Shown in pieces: positions 8,091 to 16,476 of a stretch of 37,038 bases of DNA. A program made the position numbers and the translations under genes. The stretch's first letter is position 1, and each line of letters starts with the position of its first letter. Under the pieces are notes generated by a model. It saw only the letters and a program-made list of their open reading frames with translations, did not search any database and had not been told where the DNA came from. The stretch comes from Gammaproteobacteria bacterium (GTDB lineage Bacteria; Pseudomonadota; Gammaproteobacteria; GRL18): assembly GCA_027011205.1 (NCBI GenBank), contig JALVAL010000098.1, forward strand, positions 1 through 37,038. Direction: 5' to 3'.

Positions 8091-9254
8091 TTATAAATTG
8101 AATCCGCCACCCCCAAACCCGGTATTTCTGTCTTCCCGGGTGTCTGTAAAACTGACGCCTTCCAGAGAAGAACCCATTGATTCCGAGGCTTCTTCATCAC
8201 CCAGTTTAATCATCAGACGCAGATCATTGGGCGAATCTGCATGATGCAGCGCATCTTCGTAGGTAATTGCTTCTGTACGGTATAAATCATATAGAGCCTG
8301 ATCAAAAGTCTGCATCCCTTCTTCGCGGGATTTTTTCATCACTTCTTTTAATTTGTGTATTTCACCATCACGGACATAATCTGAAATCAACGGTGTATTA
8401 AGCAGAATCTCAACCGCGGCTCGACGACCCTTGCCATCCGGGGTCGGGATCAACTGCTGGGCAACGAAAGCACGCATATTCAGGGATAAATCCATTAATA
8501 ATTGTGGTTTACGCTCTTCGGGAAAGAAGTTAATAATCCTGTCCAGCGCCTGGTTGGCATTGTTGGCGTGCAGGGTAGCCAGACAGAGGTGTCCTGTTTC
8601 AGCAAAGGCAATGGCGTGATCCATTGTTTCACGGGTTCGAATTTCACCAATCAGGATCACATCCGGTGCCTGCCGCAGGGTGTTTTTTAAGGCTACTTCA
8701 AAAGAATCTGTATCAATACCGACTTCCCGCTGGGTGATCAGACAGCCATCATGGTTGTGGACAAATTCAATGGGATCTTCAATAGTAATAATATGTCCGC
8801 TGCCATTTTTATTTCGATAACCAATCATGGATGCCAGCGAGGTAGACTTACCCGAACCGGTTGCTCCGACAAAAATAATCAGTCCCCGCTTGGTCATGGC
8901 CAGATCCTTAATAGTTTCCGGTAAGCGCAGTTCCTGGTAGGTTGGAATGGTGGTTTCAATACGCCGCAGCACCATCCCCACCTGACTGCGCTGCATAAAT
9001 GCACTGACCCGAAAACGCCCCACCCCGGAACGGCTGATCGCAAAGTTACACTCGTGTTCGGCATCAAACTGAGCACGCTGCTTATCATTCATGATCCCGG
9101 TCACAATCTGATGCACCTGGGTGGAATTTAAAGATTTTTTAGTCACTGGAGAAATTTTACCATTCACCTTCATGGCCGGAGCTGTACCCACAGTGATAAA
9201 TAAATCCGATGCTTTTTTATGCACCATTAATTTCAATAATGAATCAAAATCCAT
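8091..9254 (-). CDS. pilU: Type IV pilus retraction ATPase PilU
   Basis: Accessory hexameric retraction motor of type IV pili, working with PilT at the cytoplasmic base of the machine. The 387-residue protein has an N-terminal PAS-like domain (FDSLLKLMVHKKASDLFITVG), Walker A GATGSGKSTSLASM, the Asp-box IEDPIEFVHNHDGCLITQREVG, Walker B DVILIGEIRTRETM and the His-box GHLCLATLHANNANQALDRI. The acidic C-terminal tail with EASESMGSSLEGV and the HNHDG variant separate it from PilT. It follows pilT after 56 bp, on the same strand. The known role is in twitching motility, surface sensing and DNA uptake; dprA at 28070 is a possible functional partner in transformation. Confidence 0.95.
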   Translation of the reverse strand: MDFDSLLKLMVHKKASDLFITVGTAPAMKVNGKISPVTKKSLNSTQVHQIVTGIMNDKQRAQFDAEHECNFAISRSGVGRFRVSAFMQRSQVGMVLRRIETTIPTYQELRLPETIKDLAMTKRGLIIFVGATGSGKSTSLASMIGYRNKNGSGHIITIEDPIEFVHNHDGCLITQREVGIDTDSFEVALKNTLRQAPDVILIGEIRTRETMDHAIAFAETGHLCLATLHANNANQALDRIINFFPEERKPQLLMDLSLNMRAFVAQQLIPTPDGKGRRAAVEILLNTPLISDYVRDGEIHKLKEVMKKSREEGMQTFDQALYDLYRTEAITYEDALHHADSPNDLRLMIKLGDEEASESMGSSLEGVSFTDTREDRNTGFGGGGFNL

Positions 9255-9310
9255 CCGTTTTACCTTTATTTCTAGTTTATAGGGTCACTTTTATTTGTTC
9301 TTAACTCTTG

Positions 9311-10348
9311 TTACAGAAAATCATCCTTGTTAGCCGCATAAGTCTGAGCATCCGTTTTGGATATCTGACCCTGTGCCAATAATGTTTTCAAACATTGATC
9401 CAGTGTCTGCATACCAATCCCCTGACCGGTTTGAATAGCAGAGTACATTTGGGCAACCTTACCTTCGCGGATTAAGTTACGGATCGCCGGTGTACCAATC
9501 ATAATTTCATGAGCAGCAATTCGCCCACCGCCGTTTTTCTTTAATAATGTCTGAGAAATAACCGCACGCAATGATTCTGAAAGCATGGCTCGAACCATAT
9601 CTTTTTCAGCCGCTGGAAACACGTCAATAATACGATCTATGGTTTTTGCTGCTGAACTGGTGTGCAAGGTACCAAATACCAGGTGACCGGTTTCTGCAGC
9701 GGTCAGTGCCAGACGAATTGTTTCCAGGTCACGTAATTCCCCCACCAGAATAATATCCGGGTCTTCACGCAAAGCTGAGCGTAAGGCTTCATTAAATCCT
9801 AAAGTATCCCGGTGTACTTCACGCTGGTTGACCAGACACTTTTTACTTTCATGTACAAATTCGATGGGATCTTCTACCGTCAGAATATGTTCATAAATGG
9901 TATTATTCAAATTATCCATCATGGCCGCAAGGGTGGTTGATTTACCGGAACCCGTTGGGCCGGTAACCAGCACAATTCCACGTTTATTTTCGCAGATATC
10001 TTTGAAAATAGACGGACAGCCTAATTCCTCCAGAGTCAGAACATTCGATGGAATAGTACGAAACACGGCGCCAGCACCACGATTCTGATTAAACGCATTG
10101 ACACGAAAACGTGCCAGTCCCGGAACTTCAAAGGAGAAGTCAGTTTCCAGAAATTCTTCAAAATCCTTACGCTGTTTATCGTTCATAATATCGTACACCA
10201 TATCATGCACTTCACGATGTTCCAGCGGTGGGACATTAATACGGCGTATATCGCCATCCACACGAATCATAGGGGGTAATCCTGCAGACAGATGTAAATC
10301 AGAGGCATTATTTTTAGTACTAAAGGCAAGCAGTTCTGTTATATCCAT
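9311..10348 (-). CDS. pilT: Type IV pilus retraction ATPase PilT
   Basis: Main retraction motor that depolymerises the pilus. It is 345 residues, the standard PilT length. Visible motifs are the N-terminal NNASDLHLSAGLPPMIRVDGDI, Walker A GPTGSGKSTTLAAM, Asp-box VEDPIEFVH, Walker B PDIILVGELRDLETI, His-box GHLVFGTLHTSSAAKTIDRI and the retraction-specific AIRNLIREGKVAQM (the AIRNLIRE motif). It is the first gene of the pilT–pilU pair and is divergent from yggS, with 129 bp between them that must hold promoters for both. No pilus structural genes are in the window. Confidence 0.97.
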   Translation of the reverse strand: MDITELLAFSTKNNASDLHLSAGLPPMIRVDGDIRRINVPPLEHREVHDMVYDIMNDKQRKDFEEFLETDFSFEVPGLARFRVNAFNQNRGAGAVFRTIPSNVLTLEELGCPSIFKDICENKRGIVLVTGPTGSGKSTTLAAMMDNLNNTIYEHILTVEDPIEFVHESKKCLVNQREVHRDTLGFNEALRSALREDPDIILVGELRDLETIRLALTAAETGHLVFGTLHTSSAAKTIDRIIDVFPAAEKDMVRAMLSESLRAVISQTLLKKNGGGRIAAHEIMIGTPAIRNLIREGKVAQMYSAIQTGQGIGMQTLDQCLKTLLAQGQISKTDAQTYAANKDDFL

Positions 10349-10477
10349 AGTTGTTCGCTATATAATGGTTTATTATTCAAGGCTACTCAGCAGGAATTAC
10401 TGTATCTGGCTATGGCAGCTGTATTTTCGGGGGTGCCAAGTAATGACCTTATTTTTTAAATATCAGTATAGACCATA

Positions 10478-11170
10478 ATGAACAATACGTTAAACCAACT
10501 TGATCACATTAATCACCGGATTAAACAGGCTTTTAAAGACAGTGGACGATCGGATGCTGATAAATTCACCCTGCTGGCTGTCAGTAAACGTCATCCGGTG
10601 GAAAAAATTCTGTCTTTATACCAGCAGGGACAACGTGATTTTGGTGAAAGTTATGTCCAGGAAGCGGTGCAGAAAATACAGCAGACAGCCAGCTCGGATA
10701 TAGTCTGGCATTTTATTGGTCCCATACAATCCAATAAGACCCGAGATATTGCGCAAAATTTTCAATGGGTACATTCAGTGGATCGCCTTAAAATTGCACG
10801 CCGTCTCAGCGAACAACGTCCGGCACAGTTACCGGATTTGAATATCTGTCTGCAGATTAATATCAGTGATGAACCGCAAAAAGCTGGTTTTTCGCCCAAA
10901 GAAATCTTTAAACACCTTGAGAATATTGCTGACTTACCCCATTTAAAACTACGAGGTCTGATGGCAATTCCCAGAAAAACAACAGAGTTTGAGCAACAGC
11001 GTCTGGCTTTTCATCAGTTGAAAGAACTTCTGCAGACGCTGAATAAACAGTTTAAGCTTAGTATGGATACCTTATCCATGGGTATGTCCGGTGATATGGA
11101 GGCAGCCATAGCAGAAGGGGCTACCATCGTTCGAATTGGTACAGCCTTATTTGGTGCCAGAGAATATTAA
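10478..11170 (+). CDS. yggS: YggS family pyridoxal phosphate homeostasis protein
   Basis: Cytosolic PLP-binding protein with the fold of alanine racemase, no known enzyme reaction, important for vitamin B6 balance and amino-acid metabolism. The 230 residues contain the PLP-lysine segment LLAVSKRHPVEKI, GESYVQEAV, WHFIGPIQSNKT, LQINISDEPQKAGFS and the phosphate-binding C-terminus LSMGMSGDMEAAIAEGATIVRIGTALFG. The start at 10478 has no clear Shine–Dalgarno (the preceding bases are AGTATAGACCATA). The order pilT/yggS divergent, then proC and yggT, is conserved in Pseudomonas and relatives. Confidence 0.96.
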   Translation: MNNTLNQLDHINHRIKQAFKDSGRSDADKFTLLAVSKRHPVEKILSLYQQGQRDFGESYVQEAVQKIQQTASSDIVWHFIGPIQSNKTRDIAQNFQWVHSVDRLKIARRLSEQRPAQLPDLNICLQINISDEPQKAGFSPKEIFKHLENIADLPHLKLRGLMAIPRKTTEFEQQRLAFHQLKELLQTLNKQFKLSMDTLSMGMSGDMEAAIAEGATIVRIGTALFGAREY

Positions 11171-11227
11171 CTATTAGCAACATAAATAACTTTCAATACA
11201 CTTAAACGTAACTATTTCAGGAATTCA

Positions 11228-12067
11228 ATGATTAATAAGAAAATTGGTTTTATTGGTGCCGGTAATATGGCCTATAGCCTGATTGGCGGCTTAACAGCAA
11301 CAGGTGTCTGTGCACAGAATATCTGGGTCAGTGATCCCAATACTGATCAAACCGGACAACTGGCTCAACAGTTTGATTTACATATTGCGCAGAGCAATTC
11401 AGCACTGCTTCAGGCAGTGGATGTGGTTATTCTAGCCGTTAAACCGCAGCAATTATCTGTTGTCTGTCAGGAAATCAGCAGTATTGCACAATCTGAATCC
11501 CCCCTCTTTATTTCCATTGCTGCCGGGGTTTTATGTAAAGACATTGAACACTGGCTGGGCTGTGATTCCGGCCATCCACTGGCACTGGTACGTTGTATGC
11601 CTAATACCCCGGCATTAGTACAAAGCGGGGCAACAGCACTGTATGCCAATCAACAGGTCAGTGATGAACAGAGTATTTTATCCGAATCCATACTGCGTGC
11701 AGTGGGACTGACCTTATGGCTGGAAAAAGAATCCGATATGGATGCCGTCACTGCATTGTCCGGCAGTGGCCCGGCCTATTTCTTTCTGGTTATTGAAGCT
11801 CTGGAAAAAGCCGGTGTACAATTAGGGCTGGATAATAAAACCGCTCGCTTACTGGCTATTCAAACTGCCTTTGGTGCCTCTAAAATGGCTCTTGAAAGTG
11901 AAGATTCTGCCGCACAGCTAAGAAAAAAAGTGACCTCACCTGGAGGTACCACAGAAAAAGCGATTGGTATTTTACAGGAAGGTCAGCTGGAAGCACTGTT
12001 TTTAAAAGCTCTGCAGGGAGCCAAAGCACGTTCTATTGAACTGGCTGAGCTGTTAGGTACAAAATAA
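11228..12067 (+). CDS. proC: Pyrroline-5-carboxylate reductase ProC
   Basis: NAD(P)H-dependent reduction of pyrroline-5-carboxylate to proline. The 279-residue protein starts with the Rossmann motif GFIGAGNMAYSLIGGL, followed by AVKPQQL, RCMPNTPALVQSGATALY, the substrate-site helix region ALSGSGPAYFFLVIEAL and KVTSPGGTTEKAI near the C-terminus. It is full length and all motifs look intact. It lies 57 bp after yggS, a pairing that is widely conserved, and 81 bp before yggT. AGG just before the start (at 11219) gives a reasonable ribosome site. Confidence 0.97.
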   Translation: MINKKIGFIGAGNMAYSLIGGLTATGVCAQNIWVSDPNTDQTGQLAQQFDLHIAQSNSALLQAVDVVILAVKPQQLSVVCQEISSIAQSESPLFISIAAGVLCKDIEHWLGCDSGHPLALVRCMPNTPALVQSGATALYANQQVSDEQSILSESILRAVGLTLWLEKESDMDAVTALSGSGPAYFFLVIEALEKAGVQLGLDNKTARLLAIQTAFGASKMALESEDSAAQLRKKVTSPGGTTEKAIGILQEGQLEALFLKALQGAKARSIELAELLGTK

Positions 12068-12148
12068 GTTATTATAGTTTGCTAAATTATGCTGCATTAT
12101 TACCAGACAGGTTGATAAACATGTTAGATATTCAACAGGGGACTATCC

Positions 12149-12700
12149 ATGGATAACTTTTTCATCAGTGCAGGCAGTTATCTAATCAGTACCTTTTTTG
12201 GCATTTATATTATTATTGTGCTGCTGCGTTTTTTACTTCAGGTGGTTCGAGCCGATTTTTACAATCCCTTATCCCAGTTTATTGTCAAAGCCACCAGTCC
12301 GATATTAATTCCCATGCGCAGGCTTATTCCCGGTCTGTTTGGACTGGATGTCTCATCACTGATTCTGGCCTATATTCTACAGTATATTGAAAACATTCTG
12401 CTGTTTGCTGTCAGAGGTATTCCTGTCAGCCCGATATTTCTGCTCTGGCATAATATCGGCTCATTATTAATTCTGATTCTTTATATCTACTTTTTTGCCA
12501 TTCTGATTCAGGTGATTATCAGCTGGGTTAATCCTGGCACATATAACCCTGCCACCGCGTTGATTCATCATATTACTGAACCGGTCATGCGCCCTGCACG
12601 CAGAATTTTACCCCCTTTTTCAGGTCTTGATCTGTCTCCCATACTGGTTTTTATTGTCCTGAATCTATTGATTATGCTGGTACCCTCCATATTCGGGTAA
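12149..12700 (+). CDS. yggT: YggT family integral membrane protein
   Basis: A 183-residue inner-membrane protein built from two tandem YGGT repeats, each with two membrane segments. The repeat signatures are VVRADFYNPLSQFIVKATSPI with PMRRLIPG in the first half and ISWVNPGTYNPATALIHHIT with PARRILPPFSGLDLSPI in the second. Family members have been linked to osmotic stress or cell-division placement, but no biochemical function is settled. AGGGGA at 12135-12140 provides a good ribosome site. It closes the yggS–proC–yggT group; a 147-bp gap then separates it from the dynamin-like gene. Confidence 0.94.
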   Translation: MDNFFISAGSYLISTFFGIYIIIVLLRFLLQVVRADFYNPLSQFIVKATSPILIPMRRLIPGLFGLDVSSLILAYILQYIENILLFAVRGIPVSPIFLLWHNIGSLLILILYIYFFAILIQVIISWVNPGTYNPATALIHHITEPVMRPARRILPPFSGLDLSPILVFIVLNLLIMLVPSIFG

Positions 12701-12847
12701 GATTTTTCTCACTTTTGTTATTTTTTTTTCATATTTACTTAACAAATAGACATCAATCACATTATTAACTGCCAGCTATTTTATTCTATCTGCTATCCTT
12801 AACCTGATTACACAAGCTTTAATCTAAATTGATCAAAGAGATAGAAT

Positions 12848-14830
12848 ATGACAGAAGAAAACTTTTTCGACAATATCCATGCTTATGGGAAATGGAAAAG
12901 TAACCTGCTTGAAGCCATAGAAAATTTCCAGGACTGGCTGGACACCACTGGCCTGGAAGACAGTGAGCAAAGCCTGAAAATATATGAGACTCTGCAAACC
13001 CTGAAACACGACCGTATCACTCTGGCCTTTGTTGGTGAATTTTCACGCGGCAAAACCGAGCTCATAAATGCCATCTTTTTTTCTCAGTTCAAACGTCGTC
13101 TTCTGGCCAGTGAAGCCGGACGCACCACCATGTGCCCCACGGAGCTGTTTTATGATGTGGATGAACCTAAACCTTATATGCGCTTATTACCCATAGAAAG
13201 CCGGCTGGAAGACAATAGTATCTCTGAACAAAAGCAGAATCTGGTGAACTGGACCCATATTCAGCTGGATGTCTCCTCCCCTGACAGTATGGCCAGCTCC
13301 TTTGCCCAGATCACCAATACCAAAAAAGTGAAGGCCCGTGAGGCTAAGCGACTGGGACTGTATGATATTATTACCGATGACAACGGTACCGAACTATCTG
13401 ATCATGCCACGGTAGAAATTCCCATGTGGCGTCATGCCCTGATCAATTTCCCACATCCGTTTCTGGAGCAGGGGCTCTCTATTCTGGATACCCCAGGACT
13501 TAATTCCCTGGGTAATGAACCTGAACTGACTCTGAACATGCTGCCCAATGCCCAGGCCGCTATTTTCGTACTGGCTGCAGATACCGGGGTAACCCGTTCT
13601 GATATGGATATCTGGCGTCGTCATTTAAAAAGCTTTCGTCGTAATAACAATAGCGGTCTGGTTGTAGCACTGAACAAAATTGATACCCTCTGGGATGAAT
13701 TAAAAACCAGTCATGAAATTAAGGGCAGTATTCATAGAATGTGCTCCGAAACAGCCAAAACGCTGAATATCGACTCTAAACGGGTGTTTGCCATTTCCGC
13801 CCAGAAGGGTCTGATTGCCAGAGTTAAACATGATGAACAACTGCTCCGGGACAGCAATCTTGTGGCTATGGAAAATATTCTGTCTAATGAAATCCTGCCG
13901 CAAAAGGAACAACTGGTTCGTGATACTCTGATCACTGATATCAATGAAATGATGCACAGCTCCAAAGGTATTTTACTGACCCAGTTTAATTCCAGAAAAA
14001 AATCTATTGCGAGCCTGGGCGGCTTAAGCGGTAAAAATGAAAATATTATCCAGTTACTGCTGGAAAAAACCCGCGCAGAGCAGGCGGTTTACCATCGTAA
14101 TGCTAAAGCCCTGCAATCCAGTCGTCAAATTCTGTCGGGTCAGCATAATCGTCTTAAATCAATCATTGATCTTGAACGCCTGGATCAACAGGTCAATAAA
14201 GCCAGAACGCTAATGAAAGGTAGCTGGACCACTAATGGTATGAAAAATGCCATGAAAGCCCTGTTTGACGATATTAGCACCACTATGAATGATGCGGCCA
14301 AACAAACAGAACTGACCAACAGGCTGGTTAAATCTATTTACAACCGTTTCCAGAACCAGAATAAAGAAACAGGTATCAAACCCAAGCTGTTTTCCATTGC
14401 TTCCTATAAACAGGAAATTGATACTCTGTATGAGGATGCCGAAGAATACCGCACCAGTGTCTATTCCACTATGACCGAACAGAGTTTTGTGATTAAAAAA
14501 TTCTTTATTTCTCTGGTAAGCCGGGCACGTAATATTTATTACCAGCTTAATAAAGATGCTGATGACTGGGGTCGACGTGCTTTAACACCTTTAATTCGAC
14601 ACGTAAAAGCGCATAAAAAAGAACTTCAGTCCCGTCTGGAACAATTAAAGAAAGCCGGTCAGTCCCGGGATACTATCAGTGACAAAGTCAATGCGCTGAA
14701 AAAAGAAGCCAAGATTCTACAAAAACATCTGGTGGATATCAACAAAATACTGAGTACTGTTAACAGCCCTATGCCAGCAGTGATCCATGAGAAAAAAATA
14801 CCTGATAATGTCACTGCCATTCGCAGCTAA
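12848..14830 (+). CDS. Dynamin-like GTPase family protein
   Basis: A 660-residue large GTPase. The G1 P-loop is FVGEFSRGKTELINA (about 61-75), G2 is probably the threonine pair in GRTTMCPTE (about 96-104), G3 is ILDTPGLNS (about 212-220) and G4 is ALNKIDTLWDE (from about 274). The rest is charged and helical, with a probable coiled coil near the C-terminus (HVKAHKKELQSRLEQLKKAG, then NALKKEAKILQKHL). No membrane span is obvious, so membrane contact, if any, would be peripheral. Bacterial dynamin-like proteins remodel membranes or affect chromosome partition (for example CrfC) but this one is not close enough to name. dtd follows after 2 bp, so translation is probably coupled. Confidence 0.88.
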   Translation: MTEENFFDNIHAYGKWKSNLLEAIENFQDWLDTTGLEDSEQSLKIYETLQTLKHDRITLAFVGEFSRGKTELINAIFFSQFKRRLLASEAGRTTMCPTELFYDVDEPKPYMRLLPIESRLEDNSISEQKQNLVNWTHIQLDVSSPDSMASSFAQITNTKKVKAREAKRLGLYDIITDDNGTELSDHATVEIPMWRHALINFPHPFLEQGLSILDTPGLNSLGNEPELTLNMLPNAQAAIFVLAADTGVTRSDMDIWRRHLKSFRRNNNSGLVVALNKIDTLWDELKTSHEIKGSIHRMCSETAKTLNIDSKRVFAISAQKGLIARVKHDEQLLRDSNLVAMENILSNEILPQKEQLVRDTLITDINEMMHSSKGILLTQFNSRKKSIASLGGLSGKNENIIQLLLEKTRAEQAVYHRNAKALQSSRQILSGQHNRLKSIIDLERLDQQVNKARTLMKGSWTTNGMKNAMKALFDDISTTMNDAAKQTELTNRLVKSIYNRFQNQNKETGIKPKLFSIASYKQEIDTLYEDAEEYRTSVYSTMTEQSFVIKKFFISLVSRARNIYYQLNKDADDWGRRALTPLIRHVKAHKKELQSRLEQLKKAGQSRDTISDKVNALKKEAKILQKHLVDINKILSTVNSPMPAVIHEKKIPDNVTAIRS

Positions 14831-14832
14831 CA

Positions 14833-15270
14833 ATGATAGCACTTATTCAACGCGTTAGCTGGGCAAAAGTTGAAGTTGACCATCAGTTAATTGGGCAAAT
14901 AAAACAGGGGCTTCTGGTACTGGTGGGAATGCAGAAAACCGATCAGCAGGATCAGGCCGATAAGCTGCTGCACAAATTATTAAATTATCGTGTATTTTCT
15001 GACAGTGATGATAAAATGAACCTCAGTGTTACTGATATTCAGGGTGCTCTTTTACTGGTGCCTCAGTTCACACTGGCAGCTGATACTAATAAAGGCATGC
15101 GCCCCAGTTTCAGCTCTGCAAAAGCACCGCTGGAAGCAGAACAATTATTCAGCTATCTGCTGACACAGGCCCATACTCAATATTCCAGGATACAGTCCGG
15201 TCGTTTTGGTGCTGATATGCAGGTAACCCTGCTGAATGATGGACCGGTTACATTTTCACTTAATATTTGA
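14833..15270 (+). CDS. dtd: D-aminoacyl-tRNA deacylase Dtd
   Basis: Proofreading enzyme that hydrolyses D-aminoacyl-tRNA and glycyl-tRNA(Ala). The 145 residues match E. coli Dtd in length and begin MIALIQRVSWAKVEVD. The two cross-subunit active-site motifs are near LVPQFTLAADTNKGMRPSFS and at NDGPVTFSL. The first is normally SQFTL; here serine is replaced by proline (see findings). The second, with the Gly-cis-Pro pair, is intact. The gene starts 2 bp after the dynamin-like gene with no separate ribosome site, and a lipoprotein gene follows 9 bp later. Confidence 0.95.
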   Translation: MIALIQRVSWAKVEVDHQLIGQIKQGLLVLVGMQKTDQQDQADKLLHKLLNYRVFSDSDDKMNLSVTDIQGALLLVPQFTLAADTNKGMRPSFSSAKAPLEAEQLFSYLLTQAHTQYSRIQSGRFGADMQVTLLNDGPVTFSLNI

Positions 15271-15279
15271 TAACTGCTT

Positions 15280-15894
15280 ATGCTCGTAAAAAAATATAAT
15301 ACGGTAAACAAAGTTATTCCGCTATTACTAGTAATCTGTATGGTTATACTTCTACCGGCCTGCACTGCACCCAGACCTAAAACACCTATGGCGGTAGCTG
15401 AGGCTTTCTGGAATGCAGCTCTTGCCGGTGATATCGCTGGTGCAAGGCAATATCTGACACCAGAAAGCCAGGCTCATTTTAAAATCATCCTGCAAAGCAG
15501 TAAGGACTACGTTGAATTAGGTGAACAAAGTATTTCAGCCGACAGAGCAGAAATCCTGACCCGGCTGGTTCAATATCAGAGTAATCAAAATAAAGCACAA
15601 CGTACTGCACTAAGAACTATTTTAGTCAACCTCCAGGGACAGTGGCTGGTAGATTATAATCAGACCAGAGATTCTATGCTGGGCAGCGAGCTACAGTCCG
15701 CTCTGGATCATTTTTCCAGTACCATGAGAGAAACCATAAATAAAGGCATGATGGTCATGGAAGATTCTGTGCAGGAAGAATTAAAAGCAATGGAAAAATC
15801 CATCCGGGAACTTAATGAAGAAATGGATCAGGAACTGCAAAAACAACAGCAGAAGCAACAAGCTGACAGTAAACCGAAAACCACTACACTATGA
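15280..15894 (+). CDS. Small lipoprotein with NTF2-like (DUF4878-type) domain
   Basis: A 204-residue predicted lipoprotein. The signal sequence ends in LLPAC, making Cys28 the lipidation site. The mature part starts with TPMAVAEAFWNAALAGDIAGARQYL, the helix pattern of DUF4878/NTF2-like extracytoplasmic domains, and ends in a long charged helix (from about residue 150: SSTMRETINKGM through EEMDQELQKQQQKQQ) likely to be coiled coil. The family has no known reaction. It is the last gene of the dynamin–dtd group and overlaps the convergent methyltransferase gene by 6 bp. Confidence 0.75.
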   Translation: MLVKKYNTVNKVIPLLLVICMVILLPACTAPRPKTPMAVAEAFWNAALAGDIAGARQYLTPESQAHFKIILQSSKDYVELGEQSISADRAEILTRLVQYQSNQNKAQRTALRTILVNLQGQWLVDYNQTRDSMLGSELQSALDHFSSTMRETINKGMMVMEDSVQEELKAMEKSIRELNEEMDQELQKQQQKQQADSKPKTTTL

Positions 15895-16476
15895 CTTCTG
15901 AGCGACCAGCATGGCTTCATTTCTAATTCCCTTGCCGGTGTCTCCTAATAAACCTTCCTCCCGATAATAACGCAGGGTCAGTTCTGAAAACATTTGCTGC
16001 AGCTCATTAAGCTGCAGCCGGTATTGAGAATTTTCTGGCCTTTCCTGCTGCTTACTGGATGGCACATAGGTTTCCTGAGTAAAAGTCTGATAGAAAATAA
16101 GCCCCCCGGGTTTTAATGCCTGAATTAAAGCTGGAACCAGTTCCCGTACCAGAAAACGGCTCACCAGGATCACATCAAAGCTTGCGGCATCCGGCACTAT
16201 CTGGCAGATATCACATTGCCGGGTATTGATCAGCAATTGACGTTCACGGGCAAATTCCTGAACTTTTTCCACGGCCTTATCTGAAATATCCCAGGCGTGA
16301 CTCTGATAACCTAATTCTGCCAGCCGTAAGGCATTGCCTCCCAGACCACAGGCCAGATCCAGTGACCGGCCCTGCCCATCTAATAAATGCTGATTCAGTT
16401 CCAGCACGTCAATGACCTGATTGGGTACATGGATATTTTCATATCGCTCATTCCATTTTAATCTAAACTTATCCAT
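15889..16476 (-). CDS. Class I SAM-dependent methyltransferase
   Basis: A 195-residue methyltransferase. The SAM motif is LDLACGLGGNALRLAELGYQ followed by the acidic end of strand 2 in AWDISDKAVE; motif II/III regions are FDVILVSRFLVRELV and ALKPGGLIFYQTF. This profile is common to TehB-like and small-molecule methyltransferases, so the substrate cannot be named. The start at 16476 is chosen because its ATG shares a base with the trkH stop (TAATG) and gives the natural opening MDKFRLKWNERY. A longer reading from 16563 would run backwards through trkH. It ends the minus-strand operon and overlaps the convergent lipoprotein gene by 6 bp. Confidence 0.85.
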   Translation of the reverse strand: MDKFRLKWNERYENIHVPNQVIDVLELNQHLLDGQGRSLDLACGLGGNALRLAELGYQSHAWDISDKAVEKVQEFARERQLLINTRQCDICQIVPDAASFDVILVSRFLVRELVPALIQALKPGGLIFYQTFTQETYVPSSKQQERPENSQYRLQLNELQQMFSELTLRYYREEGLLGDTGKGIRNEAMLVAQKS

